A DNA stretch of 64,000 nucleotides from Anaeromyxobacter soli (GTDB taxonomy: Bacteria; Myxococcota; Myxococcia; Myxococcales; Anaeromyxobacteraceae): NCBI RefSeq assembly GCF_022808855.1, contig NZ_JAKZLF010000009.1, forward strand, positions 66,195 to 130,194. The letters are read 5' to 3'. How positions within the stretch are numbered: position 1 is the first letter of the stretch; each line of letters begins with the position of its first letter. Of the stretch, positions 16,464 through 24,277 are shown piece by piece. A model generated the notes under the pieces. It did not search any database. It was not told the DNA's origin and was given only the letters and a program-made list of their open reading frames with translations. The translations under genes and the position numbers were made by a program.

Positions 16464-17768
16464 TCATGGCGCTCCCCCCCCCGGCGGCTCGAGGAGGCTC
16501 TCGCCCGCCGCGAGCCGCAGCTGCGCGCGCGCGTTCACGAGGTCGGCGTCCGCCTGGATGCGCGCCGCGTCGGCGCCGAAGGCGTCGCGCTGCGCCTGGA
16601 GGAGATCGATCTGGGTCGCGGCGCCGGCCCGGTACCGCTCCAGCGCGAGCTCGGAGGCGCGCGCGCTGACCTCCGACTGGACACGGGCGGAGCGGCTCCG
16701 GGCGATCTGGCTCCGCACGGTGCTCCAGGCGCGGTGGATGTCGTCGTGCGCCGCGAGCCTCGCCCGCTGCTCGCGCGCTCGCGCGACGTCCGCCGCCGCG
16801 TCCTGCGCGCGGATGCCGGCGAAGGTGGTGAGATCGAGCGACCAGCTCAGGCCGACCACGGCCTGCCAGGAGGCGTCCCGGCCCGCGAGGCCCTCCGCGC
16901 TGGTCACGCGCTCCGTCAGGCTCGCGCCCAGGCTGGGGGCGAGCGTGAGCCGCTGCGCCCTCGCCTGCTGCTCCGCGGCCTCGCGGCCCTCCATGGCCGC
17001 GGCGAGCGCGGGGAGCTTCTCGTCCGGCGGCTGGAAGCGCTCGAGCGGCGGCTCCTCGTGCAGGTCGTCGGTGAGCGGACGATCGCCGTCGAGCTCCGGC
17101 GCGATCCCGGTCAGCGACTGGAGGGCGCGCGCCGAGAGCGCGACCTGGAGCTCCGCGCTCGCGAGCTGCTGCACGTTGCGCTCGACCTCGCCCCGCGCCC
17201 GATCCACGTCGAGGAGCCCGGTGGAGCCGGCCTGGTGGCGCTCGTCGGCGATGGAGAGGCTCGCCCTCGCCACCTCGAGCGCCTTGCGCGACGCGCCGAC
17301 GAGCGCGCGGTTCGCCAGGAGCTGGAAGTACTCCTGTGACACGAGGGCCTGGACGCGGAGCTCCGTCGCGGCCGCCTGCGTCCCCGAGGCGCGGGCGCCC
17401 GTGCGGGCCGCGCCGATGCGGGCGAACCGCGCGAGGTCGACGAGCGGAACGTCCAGCGTGGCGGCGCCGTCGAGCTGATCCTTCGGCGTGATCGTGACGC
17501 GCGCCGGGGGCCCGCCCGCCGCCCCCGGGAGCTCCAGGGTCGTCTCGAACTGGTTGCGGGTGTACTGCCCCTGCAGCGACAGGCGCGGCAGGGCACGGCC
17601 GAGCTCGGCGTCGGCGTCGGCGTCGAGCTGCCTGCGCGCCGCGCGGGCCTCCGCGTTGTCGGGGCTCGCGCTCCGCGCACCGCGCAGGAACTCCTCGAGC
17701 GGCTGCAGCGCGCTCGCGCGCCCGGCCACTCCCAGCCAGAGCGCCGCGAGCAAGACCTTCGCCTGCAT
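16464..17768 (-). CDS. TolC-family outer-membrane efflux protein
   Basis: Outer-membrane channel of the tripartite pump, 434 aa. A signal peptide (cleavage near ALQ, residues 19-22) is followed by two repeats of the OEP domain made of long Ala/Arg/Glu-rich helices (for example GSTGLLDVDRARGEVERN and the second-repeat ERYRAGAATQIDLLQAQRD). ATG 17768 has GGAGGAG about 6 nt upstream. It precedes the adaptor by 166 bp, a gap that contains a promoter and enhancer-like site of its own, so the pump genes can be induced separately from tolC. I saw no sigma-54 element upstream of this gene. Confidence 0.93.
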   Translation of the reverse strand: MQAKVLLAALWLGVAGRASALQPLEEFLRGARSASPDNAEARAARRQLDADADAELGRALPRLSLQGQYTRNQFETTLELPGAAGGPPARVTITPKDQLDGAATLDVPLVDLARFARIGAARTGARASGTQAAATELRVQALVSQEYFQLLANRALVGASRKALEVARASLSIADERHQAGSTGLLDVDRARGEVERNVQQLASAELQVALSARALQSLTGIAPELDGDRPLTDDLHEEPPLERFQPPDEKLPALAAAMEGREAAEQQARAQRLTLAPSLGASLTERVTSAEGLAGRDASWQAVVGLSWSLDLTTFAGIRAQDAAADVARAREQRARLAAHDDIHRAWSTVRSQIARSRSARVQSEVSARASELALERYRAGAATQIDLLQAQRDAFGADAARIQADADLVNARAQLRLAAGESLLEPPGGGAP

Positions 17769-17900
17769 GACGACTCCTCCCTCGCGACCTTCCGCGTCGC
17801 AGCGTTCCCCGCGCGCCGTCGCGCTCTCGCGACGCTCGCCGGCGGAAGCTGCGGCACCACCGTGTCGCGCGCGCTTCCGTGAGTTGAAGTTCCATGAAGA

Positions 17901-17939
17901 CGAGGAGGGCCCCGGCGATCGGGCCGGAGGCCCTCCTCG
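17901..17939 (-). terminator. Strong hairpin after the OmpW-like gene
   Basis: An 11-bp perfect stem (17901-17911 with 17929-17939) continues as a 5-bp inner stem (17912-17916 with 17923-17927) with one bulged base and a 6-nt loop. It lies 45 bp beyond the stop of the minus-strand OmpW-like gene, followed by the mildly T-rich TCTTCATGGAACTTC. It would separate that gene from tolC. Confidence 0.7.
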
Positions 17940-17983
17940 GTCCGCGGGGCGCGCGTCGCGCGCGGTCCGCGGCGCCGCTCGCG

Positions 17984-18604
17984 TCAGAACTCGTACCCGA
18001 CCGACGCGCCGACCGACCACCGCTCCATGCTCGCCGGCGCCTGGCCCGTCGCGAGCGGGAGATCCTCGTTGAAGCTCGTGCGGTAGGTGAACCGCGCGTC
18101 GAGGAGGAAGCGGTCGTAGCCCACGGTGACCCCTCCGCCGAACGGGACGACGCCGATCTCGTCCGAGTCCTTCACGCCGGGCGCGGCGTCCCGGAGCGAG
18201 AGGTGGCTCCAGCCGATGCCACCGAAGGCGAAGGGCTCGACGAGCCAGGCGCCCGTGGCATACGGGTACTGGAGCCGCAGCACGGCCTCGGCGCCGTTCG
18301 TCAGGAGATCGGAGCCCGATCCCTTGGCGTTGAGGGCGGAGCCGACGTAGGCCAGCTCGGCGCCGACGAAGGAGCGGCTGCCGATCCCGAGCCGGGCGTC
18401 CCACGTCCCGCCGACGTCGAAGCGATCCTTCACCGCGCTCTCCTTGAAGTCGGTCACCCCGCCTCCGAAGAGCACGTACTCGCCCAGCGGCGTCAGGAGC
18501 CCGTCGGCCCCCGCGGCGCGCCAGCCCTGGGCGCTCCCGATACCCGGCGCGGCGACCACGAAGAGCGCCGCGACGAACGCGAACCTCGATCTCTCAGCAC
18601 GCAT
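17984..18604 (-). CDS. OmpW-like outer-membrane beta-barrel protein
   Basis: Predicted outer-membrane protein of 206 aa. The signal peptide (residues 1-25, cleavage after GSA) is followed by alternating beta-strand patterns and a C-terminal aromatic residue in GYEF, the usual signal for barrel assembly. The size and strand pattern resemble OmpW/OmpA-like eight-strand barrels, but I cannot name the exact family. Transcription is likely from the sigma-54 type element at 18682-18697, giving a leader of about 67 nt. Regulation together with the RND pump suggests a role in envelope permeability or export of the same inducing compound. Confidence 0.8.
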   Translation of the reverse strand: MRAERSRFAFVAALFVVAAPGIGSAQGWRAAGADGLLTPLGEYVLFGGGVTDFKESAVKDRFDVGGTWDARLGIGSRSFVGAELAYVGSALNAKGSGSDLLTNGAEAVLRLQYPYATGAWLVEPFAFGGIGWSHLSLRDAAPGVKDSDEIGVVPFGGGVTVGYDRFLLDARFTYRTSFNEDLPLATGQAPASMERWSVGASVGYEF

Positions 18605-18681
18605 CTCTCATCTTCCTTCTCCGGCGAGCGCCGGTGCGGTCCTGCGTTGAGGCGTCGGCGTTGCCGACGCCGAGACGCGGT

Positions 18682-18697
18682 TGCAGTTCGCGGGCCA
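18682..18697 (-). promoter_or_regulatory. Predicted sigma-54 promoter (OmpW-like gene)
   Basis: Minus-strand TGGCCCGCGAACTGCA, with GG-N10-GC spacing; start of transcription expected near 18671. The palindromic site is centred about 93 bp upstream, as expected for an NtrC-type enhancer. Confidence 0.72.
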
Positions 18698-18772
18698 CGC
18701 CATACACCCGCGGGAAATGCGAGGTTTCCCGCTCCGCGCCGTTCGCGATCCCCACAGGCCGCGCGGCTCGGC

Positions 18773-18798
18773 GCGCAGATCGCTCAAGCCCTGAGCAC
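18773..18798 (-). promoter_or_regulatory. Enhancer-like palindrome, copy 3
   Basis: Core GCTCA-N5-TGAGC at 18782-18796 plus the conserved flank that reads GATCTGCGC on the minus strand. The whole 26-bp block is shared almost base for base with the copies at 19658 and 22557. Confidence 0.72.
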
Positions 18799-18877
18799 GC
18801 ACGCTCGCGCGGTCCCGGCGCCGCCGCACGGCGCGCGAGGCGCGGCGCAGGGTCGATGCGTCGGATCCGAGCGCACG

Positions 18878-18918
18878 CGCGCGAACGCCGCCCGTGAGTC
18901 GCGGGCGGCGTTCGCGCG
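18878..18918 (-). terminator. 17-bp perfect hairpin after the DUF2269-like gene
   Basis: Positions 18878-18894 pair perfectly with 18902-18918 across a 7-nt loop. It lies 65-105 bp beyond the stop of the membrane-protein gene at 18983, in a 378-bp gap before the OmpW-like start. No T run follows, so it may act with Rho or protect the messenger end. The rest of the gap holds the promoter and enhancer-like site listed separately. Confidence 0.6.
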
Positions 18919-18982
18919 GTGGAGCGCCTGCAGTGGAGCGCGCTCGGGTGGGCGCGTCCGGCGAGCGGCGCGCTCGGCGGCG

Positions 18983-19549
18983 CTATCCCGCGCCGCTGCC
19001 CGCGAGGCGCGCGCTGCGCCCGGGGTGCACGAGGCTGGCGGCGAGCCCGGCCACCACCGACGCCGTCAGGACGAGCGCCGAGCCGGCGGCCTCCGGCTTG
19101 AGCGTCATGAGCGCCAGGATCCCCAGCCCGATCGCGATCCTCACCCGGAGTGACCCCGTCAGCGCGGCGCTCCCCTGGCCCGCCCGGAACGCGGGCGAGA
19201 GCACCGCGCCGTCCTCCGTCGCGAGCGCCGCCCGGAGCCGCCGCATCGCGCGCCCGCTCACGCCGCCGCCCGCGATCCCCATCCCGACCATGCCGATGAA
19301 GGCGGCGAGGATCCACGGCCGGTGGCCCCAGGTCGTCGCCATCATCCAGGCTCCGGAGGCGAGCGCCACGAGCATCGCGCCGGGGAGGAGGCGCCCGGGC
19401 AGCGCGTGCAGCCGGAGCCAGACGCCGGCCTCACCCGGAGTCTCCGCCCGCCGGAGCCCGCCGAGCGCGACGGTCTCGATGCCGAGCGCGACGTAGACGC
19501 CGACTCCGGCGAGGACGTGGAGGAACATCAGGATCGCATACGTGTTCAT
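18983..19549 (-). CDS. DUF2269-like integral membrane protein
   Basis: Inner-membrane protein of 188 aa with four to five hydrophobic segments (about 4-28, 52-72, 78-98, 134-152, 158-175). The start MNTYAILMFLHVLAGVG resembles DUF2269 and related families, with a His in the first helix (LHVL) and another near LHALPG. Function is unknown; such four-helix proteins sometimes bind haem, which is only a guess here. It has its own predicted sigma-54 promoter and enhancer-like site, with GGAGAGGCGG as ribosome site, so it appears to be a single-gene unit of the regulon. Confidence 0.8.
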   Translation of the reverse strand: MNTYAILMFLHVLAGVGVYVALGIETVALGGLRRAETPGEAGVWLRLHALPGRLLPGAMLVALASGAWMMATTWGHRPWILAAFIGMVGMGIAGGGVSGRAMRRLRAALATEDGAVLSPAFRAGQGSAALTGSLRVRIAIGLGILALMTLKPEAAGSALVLTASVVAGLAASLVHPGRSARLAGSGAG

Positions 19550-19577
19550 GGGTCACCGCCTCTCCCGCGTCCGGCAT

Positions 19578-19593
19578 TGCAGGTGGCGGGCCA
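19578..19593 (-). promoter_or_regulatory. Predicted sigma-54 promoter (DUF2269-like gene)
   Basis: Minus-strand TGGCCCGCCACCTGCA with GG-N10-GC spacing. Transcription would begin near 19567, leaving about 18 nt of leader including the ribosome site. The enhancer-like palindrome is centred about 82 bp upstream. Confidence 0.72.
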
Positions 19594-19657
19594 CGCCCTG
19601 CGGCGCGTCGGCGCTGCGAGCTTCGCGCCGGCGGCGCCGGCGCGAGCGGCGGCGGAT

Positions 19658-19683
19658 GCGCAGATCGCTCCTTTCCTGAGCAC
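19658..19683 (-). promoter_or_regulatory. Enhancer-like palindrome, copy 4
   Basis: Core at 19667-19681 with one mismatch in one arm (GCTCC instead of GCTCA on the plus strand). The GATCTGCGC flank on the minus strand is fully conserved. Confidence 0.68.
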
Positions 19684-19744
19684 CCGCCCCGGCGACGCCG
19701 TCGCGCCGCTCGCGACGGGCTCGGCTCGAGCGAGCGGTGCGGCG

Positions 19745-21145
19745 TCAGGCCGCGCCGCCGGCGCCGAAGTCCGCGGCGATCTCGTAGCGGCGGAGGCGCT
19801 CGGTGAGCGTGTTGCGGCTGATGCCCAGCCGGCGAGCAGCCTCCGACTGGTTGCCGCGGACGGCGGTCATCGTCCGGGCGATCACGTTGCGCTCCAGCGC
19901 GTCGAGCTGCTCCCGCAGGGTCCGGGCGCCCTCGGGATCGCCGTCGTCGCCGTCGCCCGCGGGGACGCCGCCGTCCCGAGGCGTGACGGGCTCCGCCGAG
20001 ACGGTCGCGGTGAACGCGCTCGGCTCGAGCTCGCCGCCGCCGCTCAGGGCCACCATGCGCGCGACCACGTTCTCGAGCTGGCGCACGTTCCCCGGCCAGT
20101 CGGCGGCCCGCAGGCGCTCCACGAGCGCGGGGGCGAGGCGGACCTCCTCGGCCCCGAAGCGCTCCGCGTAGCGGTGCGCGAACTCGTGCGCGAGCGCCGG
20201 GATGTCCTCCCGGCGATCGCGCAGCGGGGGGACCACGAGCTCGACGACGGCAAGCCGATAGTAGAGGTCCTCGCGGAAGTGGCCGGCGCGGACCTCGGCG
20301 GCGAGGTCGCGGTTCGTGCACGCGACGATGCGCACGTCCACCTTCTCGACCCGCCCGGAGCCGACCGGCTGGATCTCGCCGTCCTGCAGGGCGCGCAGGA
20401 GCTTCGCCTGGATCGCGAGGGGGAGCTCGCCCACCTCGTCGAGGACGAGCGTGCCGCCGTTCGCCTCGGCGAAGAACCCGGGGCGGGCCTGGTTGGCGCC
20501 GGTGAACGCGCCGCGCGTGTGGCCGAAGAGCTCCGCCTCAGCCAGCTCCGCCGGGATCGCGCTGCAGTTGAAGCGGACCAGAGGGCCGTCCGCGCGCCGG
20601 CTCTGGGCGTGCAGCAGCGATCCGATGAGCTCCTTGCCCGTGCCGGTCTCGCCACGCACGAGGACGGTGATCTCCTTCGCCGCCACCCGCGACGTCGCGT
20701 CGAGGAGGTGCCGCATCTCCGCCGACTCGCAGACGACGCGCCGCCCGATGGCGTGCTCCGCGGTGAGCTGGCGGTTGCGCTGGCGCAGCCCGCGGGCCTC
20801 GACGGCGCGCTCCAGCGCGACGAGCATCTCGTCCACGTCGAACGGCTTCGTGACGTACTCGTACGCGCCCGCCTTGATGGCGCGCACCGCGAGCCGCTCC
20901 GAGCCGTGCGCCGTGAGCAGGATCACGGGGAGGCTCTCGTCGCGCTCGCGGACGGCGCGCAGGAGGTCCATCCCGTCCATCTCGGGCATGGAGAAGTCGG
21001 TCACCACCGCGTCGGCGCGATCGACGAGCTCGAGCGCCTCGGCGCCGGAGCGGGCGACGAGCGGCTCCCACCCGCGTCCCTGGACGAGCTCCCTCAGCGC
21101 GACGCGCACCGACGGCTCGTCATCGACGAGTAGGACACGCGGCAT
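19745..21145 (-). CDS. NtrC-family sigma-54-dependent response regulator
   Basis: Enhancer-binding activator of 466 aa. The receiver domain has Asp8-Asp9, phosphoacceptor Asp50 (VVTDFSMPEMDG) and Lys100 (VTKPFD). The AAA+ domain has Walker A GETGTGKE (165-172), the sigma-54 contact loop GAFTGA (212-217) and Walker B GTLVLDEVGE. A Fis-type HTH (AARRLGISRNTLTERLRRY) ends the protein. It overlaps the upstream kinase by 26 bp, so both are made together. It is the obvious candidate to bind the palindrome repeated through this block and to activate the pump, porin-like and transporter genes plus its own operon. Confidence 0.95.
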   Translation of the reverse strand: MPRVLLVDDEPSVRVALRELVQGRGWEPLVARSGAEALELVDRADAVVTDFSMPEMDGMDLLRAVRERDESLPVILLTAHGSERLAVRAIKAGAYEYVTKPFDVDEMLVALERAVEARGLRQRNRQLTAEHAIGRRVVCESAEMRHLLDATSRVAAKEITVLVRGETGTGKELIGSLLHAQSRRADGPLVRFNCSAIPAELAEAELFGHTRGAFTGANQARPGFFAEANGGTLVLDEVGELPLAIQAKLLRALQDGEIQPVGSGRVEKVDVRIVACTNRDLAAEVRAGHFREDLYYRLAVVELVVPPLRDRREDIPALAHEFAHRYAERFGAEEVRLAPALVERLRAADWPGNVRQLENVVARMVALSGGGELEPSAFTATVSAEPVTPRDGGVPAGDGDDGDPEGARTLREQLDALERNVIARTMTAVRGNQSEAARRLGISRNTLTERLRRYEIAADFGAGGAA

Positions 21146-22439
21146 CGCACGCCCCCGTGGACACGCGCGGGAGGGTGACCTTGACGCGGGTTCCCTTGCC
21201 CGGCTCGCTCTCGTACCGCATCGACCCTCCGTGCTGCGCGATCACCGAGCGGGCGAGCACGACGCCGAGGCCGGTGCCGTCCTCGCGCGTGGTGAAGAAC
21301 GGCGTCCCGATGTGCTTCAGCGTTTCGGGCGGCATCCCCCGGCCGTTGTCGCGGATCACGATCTCTGCCTCGTCTCCCGCCGGCCGGACCTCCACCACCA
21401 CCTCGCCGCCCGGCGGCGTGGCCTCGATCGCGTTCGCCACGAGGTTGAGGAGCGCCTCCTTGATCCGGCGCGGGTCGGCCTCGAGCGTCGCGTCGCCCTG
21501 CGCGTACAGCCGCACGCGCGCCTCGTCGGCGCGCGCCGAGAGCACGACCAGCGCGTCCGAGACGAGCGGACCGAGCTCCACCCGCCGCGGCGTGACCGCC
21601 TGGAGCGGGCGCGTGAACGACAGGTAGTTGTGGAGGATCTCCTGCATCCGCGTGACCTCGCGCTCCACCACCTCCAGCCGCTCGTGCGACGGCGCCTCGG
21701 CCGGGTTCCGCAGCCCGAGCTGGACGAGCGCCTTCACGCCGGTGAGCGGGTTCTTGAGCTCGTGCGCCACCTTCGAGCCGATCTGCTCGAGGCTCTGGGC
21801 GCGGGCGAGCGCGTCGGCCGCCATCTCCTTGCGCGCCCGCGCGAACGCGTCGCGTCGCTTGCGGGCCCGCGCGTGGACCGGCGCGAGCAGGAGGCCGACG
21901 CCCAGGACGCTCACCAGCGTGAGGAAGGTGTGGGCCGGACCCGCGACCTCCGGCCCGGTGATGGAGCGCGGAAGGAGCGCGATGACGCCCACCTCGAGGG
22001 CGGTCGCGCCGAGCAACAGGCGCGTCTGGCGGCGGTCGCCGACCGCCGCCACGGCCGCGACGTACGCCCCCATGATCGTGAGGAGCAGCGGGCTGCGGAT
22101 CCCGCCGGTGACGGTCACCGCCACGCCCATGGTGAGGAAGAAGCAGGCCTGGGCGGCGACGACGATCCAGGCGAGCTGGTCGATGTCGGCGTTCACGCAG
22201 AGCTTGATGTCGCGCTTGCGCCAGGTGAGGTAGTGAGCCTTCTGGACCGCCGCGGCGAGGGCCAGGATCACGATCCTGCCGGCGGGGTAGCCGGTCGCCG
22301 CCAGCGCCGCCACGGCGATCAGGTGGAAGACGACGGGGAGCAGGTCCTCGCTCGGCCAGCGCACGCCGCTGTGCACGGACGGCACCGCTCCGGCCGACCG
22401 GGGCACCAGGGGGGGCTGCAGGCGGGCGAACCCGATCAT
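21120..22439 (-). CDS. Membrane sensor histidine kinase (NtrB-like partner)
   Basis: Kinase of 439 aa with about six membrane helices in residues 33-188 and no large periplasmic loop, so it may sense within the membrane. The cytoplasmic part has H box AHELKNPL (His226), N box NLVANAIEA, G1 block GRGMP and G2 region DGTGLGVVLA. It forms an operon with the NtrC regulator (26-bp overlap). ATG 22439 is listed; an upstream GTG at 22496 is in frame. GGAAGGA lies about 10 nt before 22439, yet the predicted sigma-54 start site near 22444 would exclude it, so start and promoter cannot both be exactly as drawn. Its catalytic half is duplicated in the DUF2917-kinase. Confidence 0.92.
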   Translation of the reverse strand: MIGFARLQPPLVPRSAGAVPSVHSGVRWPSEDLLPVVFHLIAVAALAATGYPAGRIVILALAAAVQKAHYLTWRKRDIKLCVNADIDQLAWIVVAAQACFFLTMGVAVTVTGGIRSPLLLTIMGAYVAAVAAVGDRRQTRLLLGATALEVGVIALLPRSITGPEVAGPAHTFLTLVSVLGVGLLLAPVHARARKRRDAFARARKEMAADALARAQSLEQIGSKVAHELKNPLTGVKALVQLGLRNPAEAPSHERLEVVEREVTRMQEILHNYLSFTRPLQAVTPRRVELGPLVSDALVVLSARADEARVRLYAQGDATLEADPRRIKEALLNLVANAIEATPPGGEVVVEVRPAGDEAEIVIRDNGRGMPPETLKHIGTPFFTTREDGTGLGVVLARSVIAQHGGSMRYESEPGKGTRVKVTLPRVSTGACDAACPTRR

Positions 22440-22454
22440 CGTGCTCGATCCTTC

Positions 22455-22470
22455 CGCAAGTTCCGGGCCG
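22455..22470 (-). promoter_or_regulatory. Possible sigma-54 promoter (kinase-NtrC operon)
   Basis: Minus-strand CGGCCCGGAACTTGCG: perfect TTGC at -12 and GG at -24 in correct spacing, but with changes at both ends. The expected start near 22444 is only about 5 nt before ATG 22439, so this is less secure than the others. Confidence 0.45.
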
Positions 22471-22556
22471 GACGTCAGGGTTCGCTCCATGCCCACGCTT
22501 TAACGGGGGAACACGCCCGCGACCCGCCTCCTGCCCAACGGGGATCTCTTCAGGTC

Positions 22557-22582
22557 GCGCAGATCGCTCAAGAACTGAGCAG
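22557..22582 (-). promoter_or_regulatory. Enhancer-like palindrome, copy 5
   Basis: Perfect GCTCA-N5-TGAGC core at 22566-22580 with the conserved GATCTGCGC flank on the minus strand. It lies in the divergent gap between the kinase-NtrC operon and the hibernation factor gene, consistent with autoregulation of the regulator operon. Confidence 0.68.
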
Positions 22583-22688
22583 CCCGGCGACACATTCAAG
22601 GACCCGAGGCGACGCGGCGAGATAACGTCATTTTCGCGGGGACGCGACGGCGCTAGACCGGAGCTCGGAGGGGAACGGAGGTGACGAC

Positions 22689-23051
22689 GTGCACATCGAC
22701 GTGAGGACGCGTGGTTTCTCCATCACCCCCGGCCTGCGCGACGCGATCGAGCGGCGGCTCTCGTTCGCGCTCGACCGGTACGAGCAGCGCATCGCCGGGG
22801 TGCGGGTCGTGGTCGGGGATCTGAACGGGCCGAGGGGCGGCGAGGACAAGTCCTGCCGGGTGGAAGTCCGGCTGCGCGGGGCGCGCACGGTGCGCGCGAC
22901 CGCCCTCGACTCGGACGCGTACACCGCGATCGGCGCCGCAGCACATCGCGCCGGACGCGCGGTCGGGCGTACCCTGCAGCGGGAGCGGGCCACGATGCTC
23001 GAGCTGCTGTGGCTCGCGCGATCGCTCTCGCGGAGCCCATCCGCGGCGTGA
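22689..23051 (+). CDS. Ribosome hibernation factor, HPF/RaiA family
   Basis: Small ribosome-binding protein that inactivates or protects ribosomes in non-growing cells; the family was earlier called sigma-54 modulation protein. The 120-aa product has the single domain of the short type, beginning MHIDVRTRGFSITPGLRDAIE and including a basic stretch near the C-terminal helix. The long-form C-terminal dimerisation domain is missing. GTG 22689 is the start, with GGAGG about 8 nt upstream. It is divergent from the kinase-NtrC operon and shares a gap with the enhancer-like palindrome, but I see no -24/-12 element on its own strand. Confidence 0.85.
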   Translation: MHIDVRTRGFSITPGLRDAIERRLSFALDRYEQRIAGVRVVVGDLNGPRGGEDKSCRVEVRLRGARTVRATALDSDAYTAIGAAAHRAGRAVGRTLQRERATMLELLWLARSLSRSPSAA

Positions 23052-23116
23052 ACCCAGCGGCGACCTCTCCCCCGCGTCGCGCGTGGGAGGGGTCGCCCTC
23101 CGGAGGAGGAGAACGG

Positions 23117-23746
23117 GTGAAGACCTTGCAGTCGTGCTTCGAGGCGAACCGCGCCTGGGCGGCGAGGATGCGGGAGCGCGAGCCGGGCTTCTTCGAGCGG
23201 CTCGTCCACGCGCAGAAGCCGGAGCTCCTGTGGATCGGCTGCTCCGACAGCCGCCTACCCCCCGATCAGGTGGTGGGACGCCTGCCGGGCGAGATCTTCG
23301 TGCACCGCAACGTGGCGAACGTGGTGGTGCACACCGACGTGAACTGCCTCTCGGTCCTGCAGTACGGGATCGAGGTCCTCGGCGTGAGGCACGTCATCGT
23401 GTGCGGCCACTACGGCTGCGGCGGCGTGAGGGCCGCCATGGAGGCCACCCCGCTCGGCCTCATCGACAACTGGCTGCGGCACATCCGCGACGTCTACCTC
23501 GTGAACCGCGCGGAGCTCGACGCCATCGCCGACGCGGACGCGCGCGAGGATCGCCTGTGCGAGCTCAACGTCGCCGCGCAGGTCGCGAACGTCTGCCACA
23601 CCACCATCGTGCAGGGCGCCTGGACGCGGGGCCAGGAGCTCACCGTGCACGGCTGGATCTACGATCTCGCGGACGGGCTCCTGCGCGACCTCGATCTCAC
23701 GGTGGATCGGGCCGAGCAGATCCCGCCGATGTTCCGGGTCCGCTGA
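23117..23746 (+). CDS. Beta-class carbonic anhydrase
   Basis: Interconverts CO2 and bicarbonate in the cytosol. The 209-aa protein shows the zinc ligands Cys42 (in CSDSR with Asp44-Arg46), His98 and Cys101 (CGHYGCGG), and the length is typical of the Can/CynT group. GTG 23117 was chosen because GGAGGAGGAG lies about 8 nt before it and homologues start with a KTLQ-type sequence; the frame is open upstream to 23009. It stands alone, 65 bp after the hibernation factor gene on the same strand, so the two may be co-transcribed. Confidence 0.95.
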   Translation: MKTLQSCFEANRAWAARMREREPGFFERLVHAQKPELLWIGCSDSRLPPDQVVGRLPGEIFVHRNVANVVVHTDVNCLSVLQYGIEVLGVRHVIVCGHYGCGGVRAAMEATPLGLIDNWLRHIRDVYLVNRAELDAIADADAREDRLCELNVAAQVANVCHTTIVQGAWTRGQELTVHGWIYDLADGLLRDLDLTVDRAEQIPPMFRVR

Positions 23747-23782
23747 GGAGGGCCGAGCCCGGGCGGGCAGGCGCCCCGAGGC

Positions 23783-24277
23783 CTACGCGGCGTCCGCCGT
23801 CGCCGGCTCGGCGCGCAGGCGCCGGTACGCGAGGAGCATCGCGACGCGCCAGCGCACGATCATGCCGAACGCGAGCAGGAAGAAGAGCGCGCCCGTCTGC
23901 ACCTGCGTCACGACCTGCTCGATGTAGACGCGGAGCACGAACCGCACCGCGACGAGCCCGAGCAGGATCCAGAGGAACGCGCTCGAGCGCTGCATCACGA
24001 CGGCGTCGCCGCTGCGGACGAGCCGGGAGGTGCGGGAGAGCGGGTACGAGAACACGAGCGCCCCCGCAGCGAACGCGGCGCTCGCGTAGCTCCACGGCAC
24101 CCGCGCGGCGGGCGCGAGGAACATGAGGAACCCGGTGCTCATCCCGAGCGGAGGGATGACGATCTTCCGGGTGGAGATCGGGCTCCTCGTCTCGCGCATC
24201 CGCCAGCCGATCATCACCGCGGCGCCGGCGAGCGAGACGAGGACGACGACGGCGGTGGGGACGTGGCCGAGAGGCAT
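23783..24277 (-). CDS. CcdC-like membrane protein (DUF1453)
   Basis: Inner-membrane protein of 164 aa with about five hydrophobic segments. The loop RETRSPISTRKIVIPPLGMSTG is characteristic of the CcdC/YneJ group, named from its neighbourhood to cytochrome c biogenesis genes in Bacillus. No cytochrome c biogenesis gene is near here, and the molecular function of the family is not firmly known. It is convergent with the carbonic anhydrase gene and stands alone. Confidence 0.75.
   Translation of the reverse strand: MPLGHVPTAVVVLVSLAGAAVMIGWRMRETRSPISTRKIVIPPLGMSTGFLMFLAPAARVPWSYASAAFAAGALVFSYPLSRTSRLVRSGDAVVMQRSSAFLWILLGLVAVRFVLRVYIEQVVTQVQTGALFFLLAFGMIVRWRVAMLLAYRRLRAEPATADAA

Noticed and set aside
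16464-18404. Open frame extending the tolC-like gene upstream to 646 codons.
   Set aside because: The extra N-terminal part runs antisense-like through the terminator and the OmpW-like gene. The ATG at 17768 has a strong ribosome site and a signal peptide.
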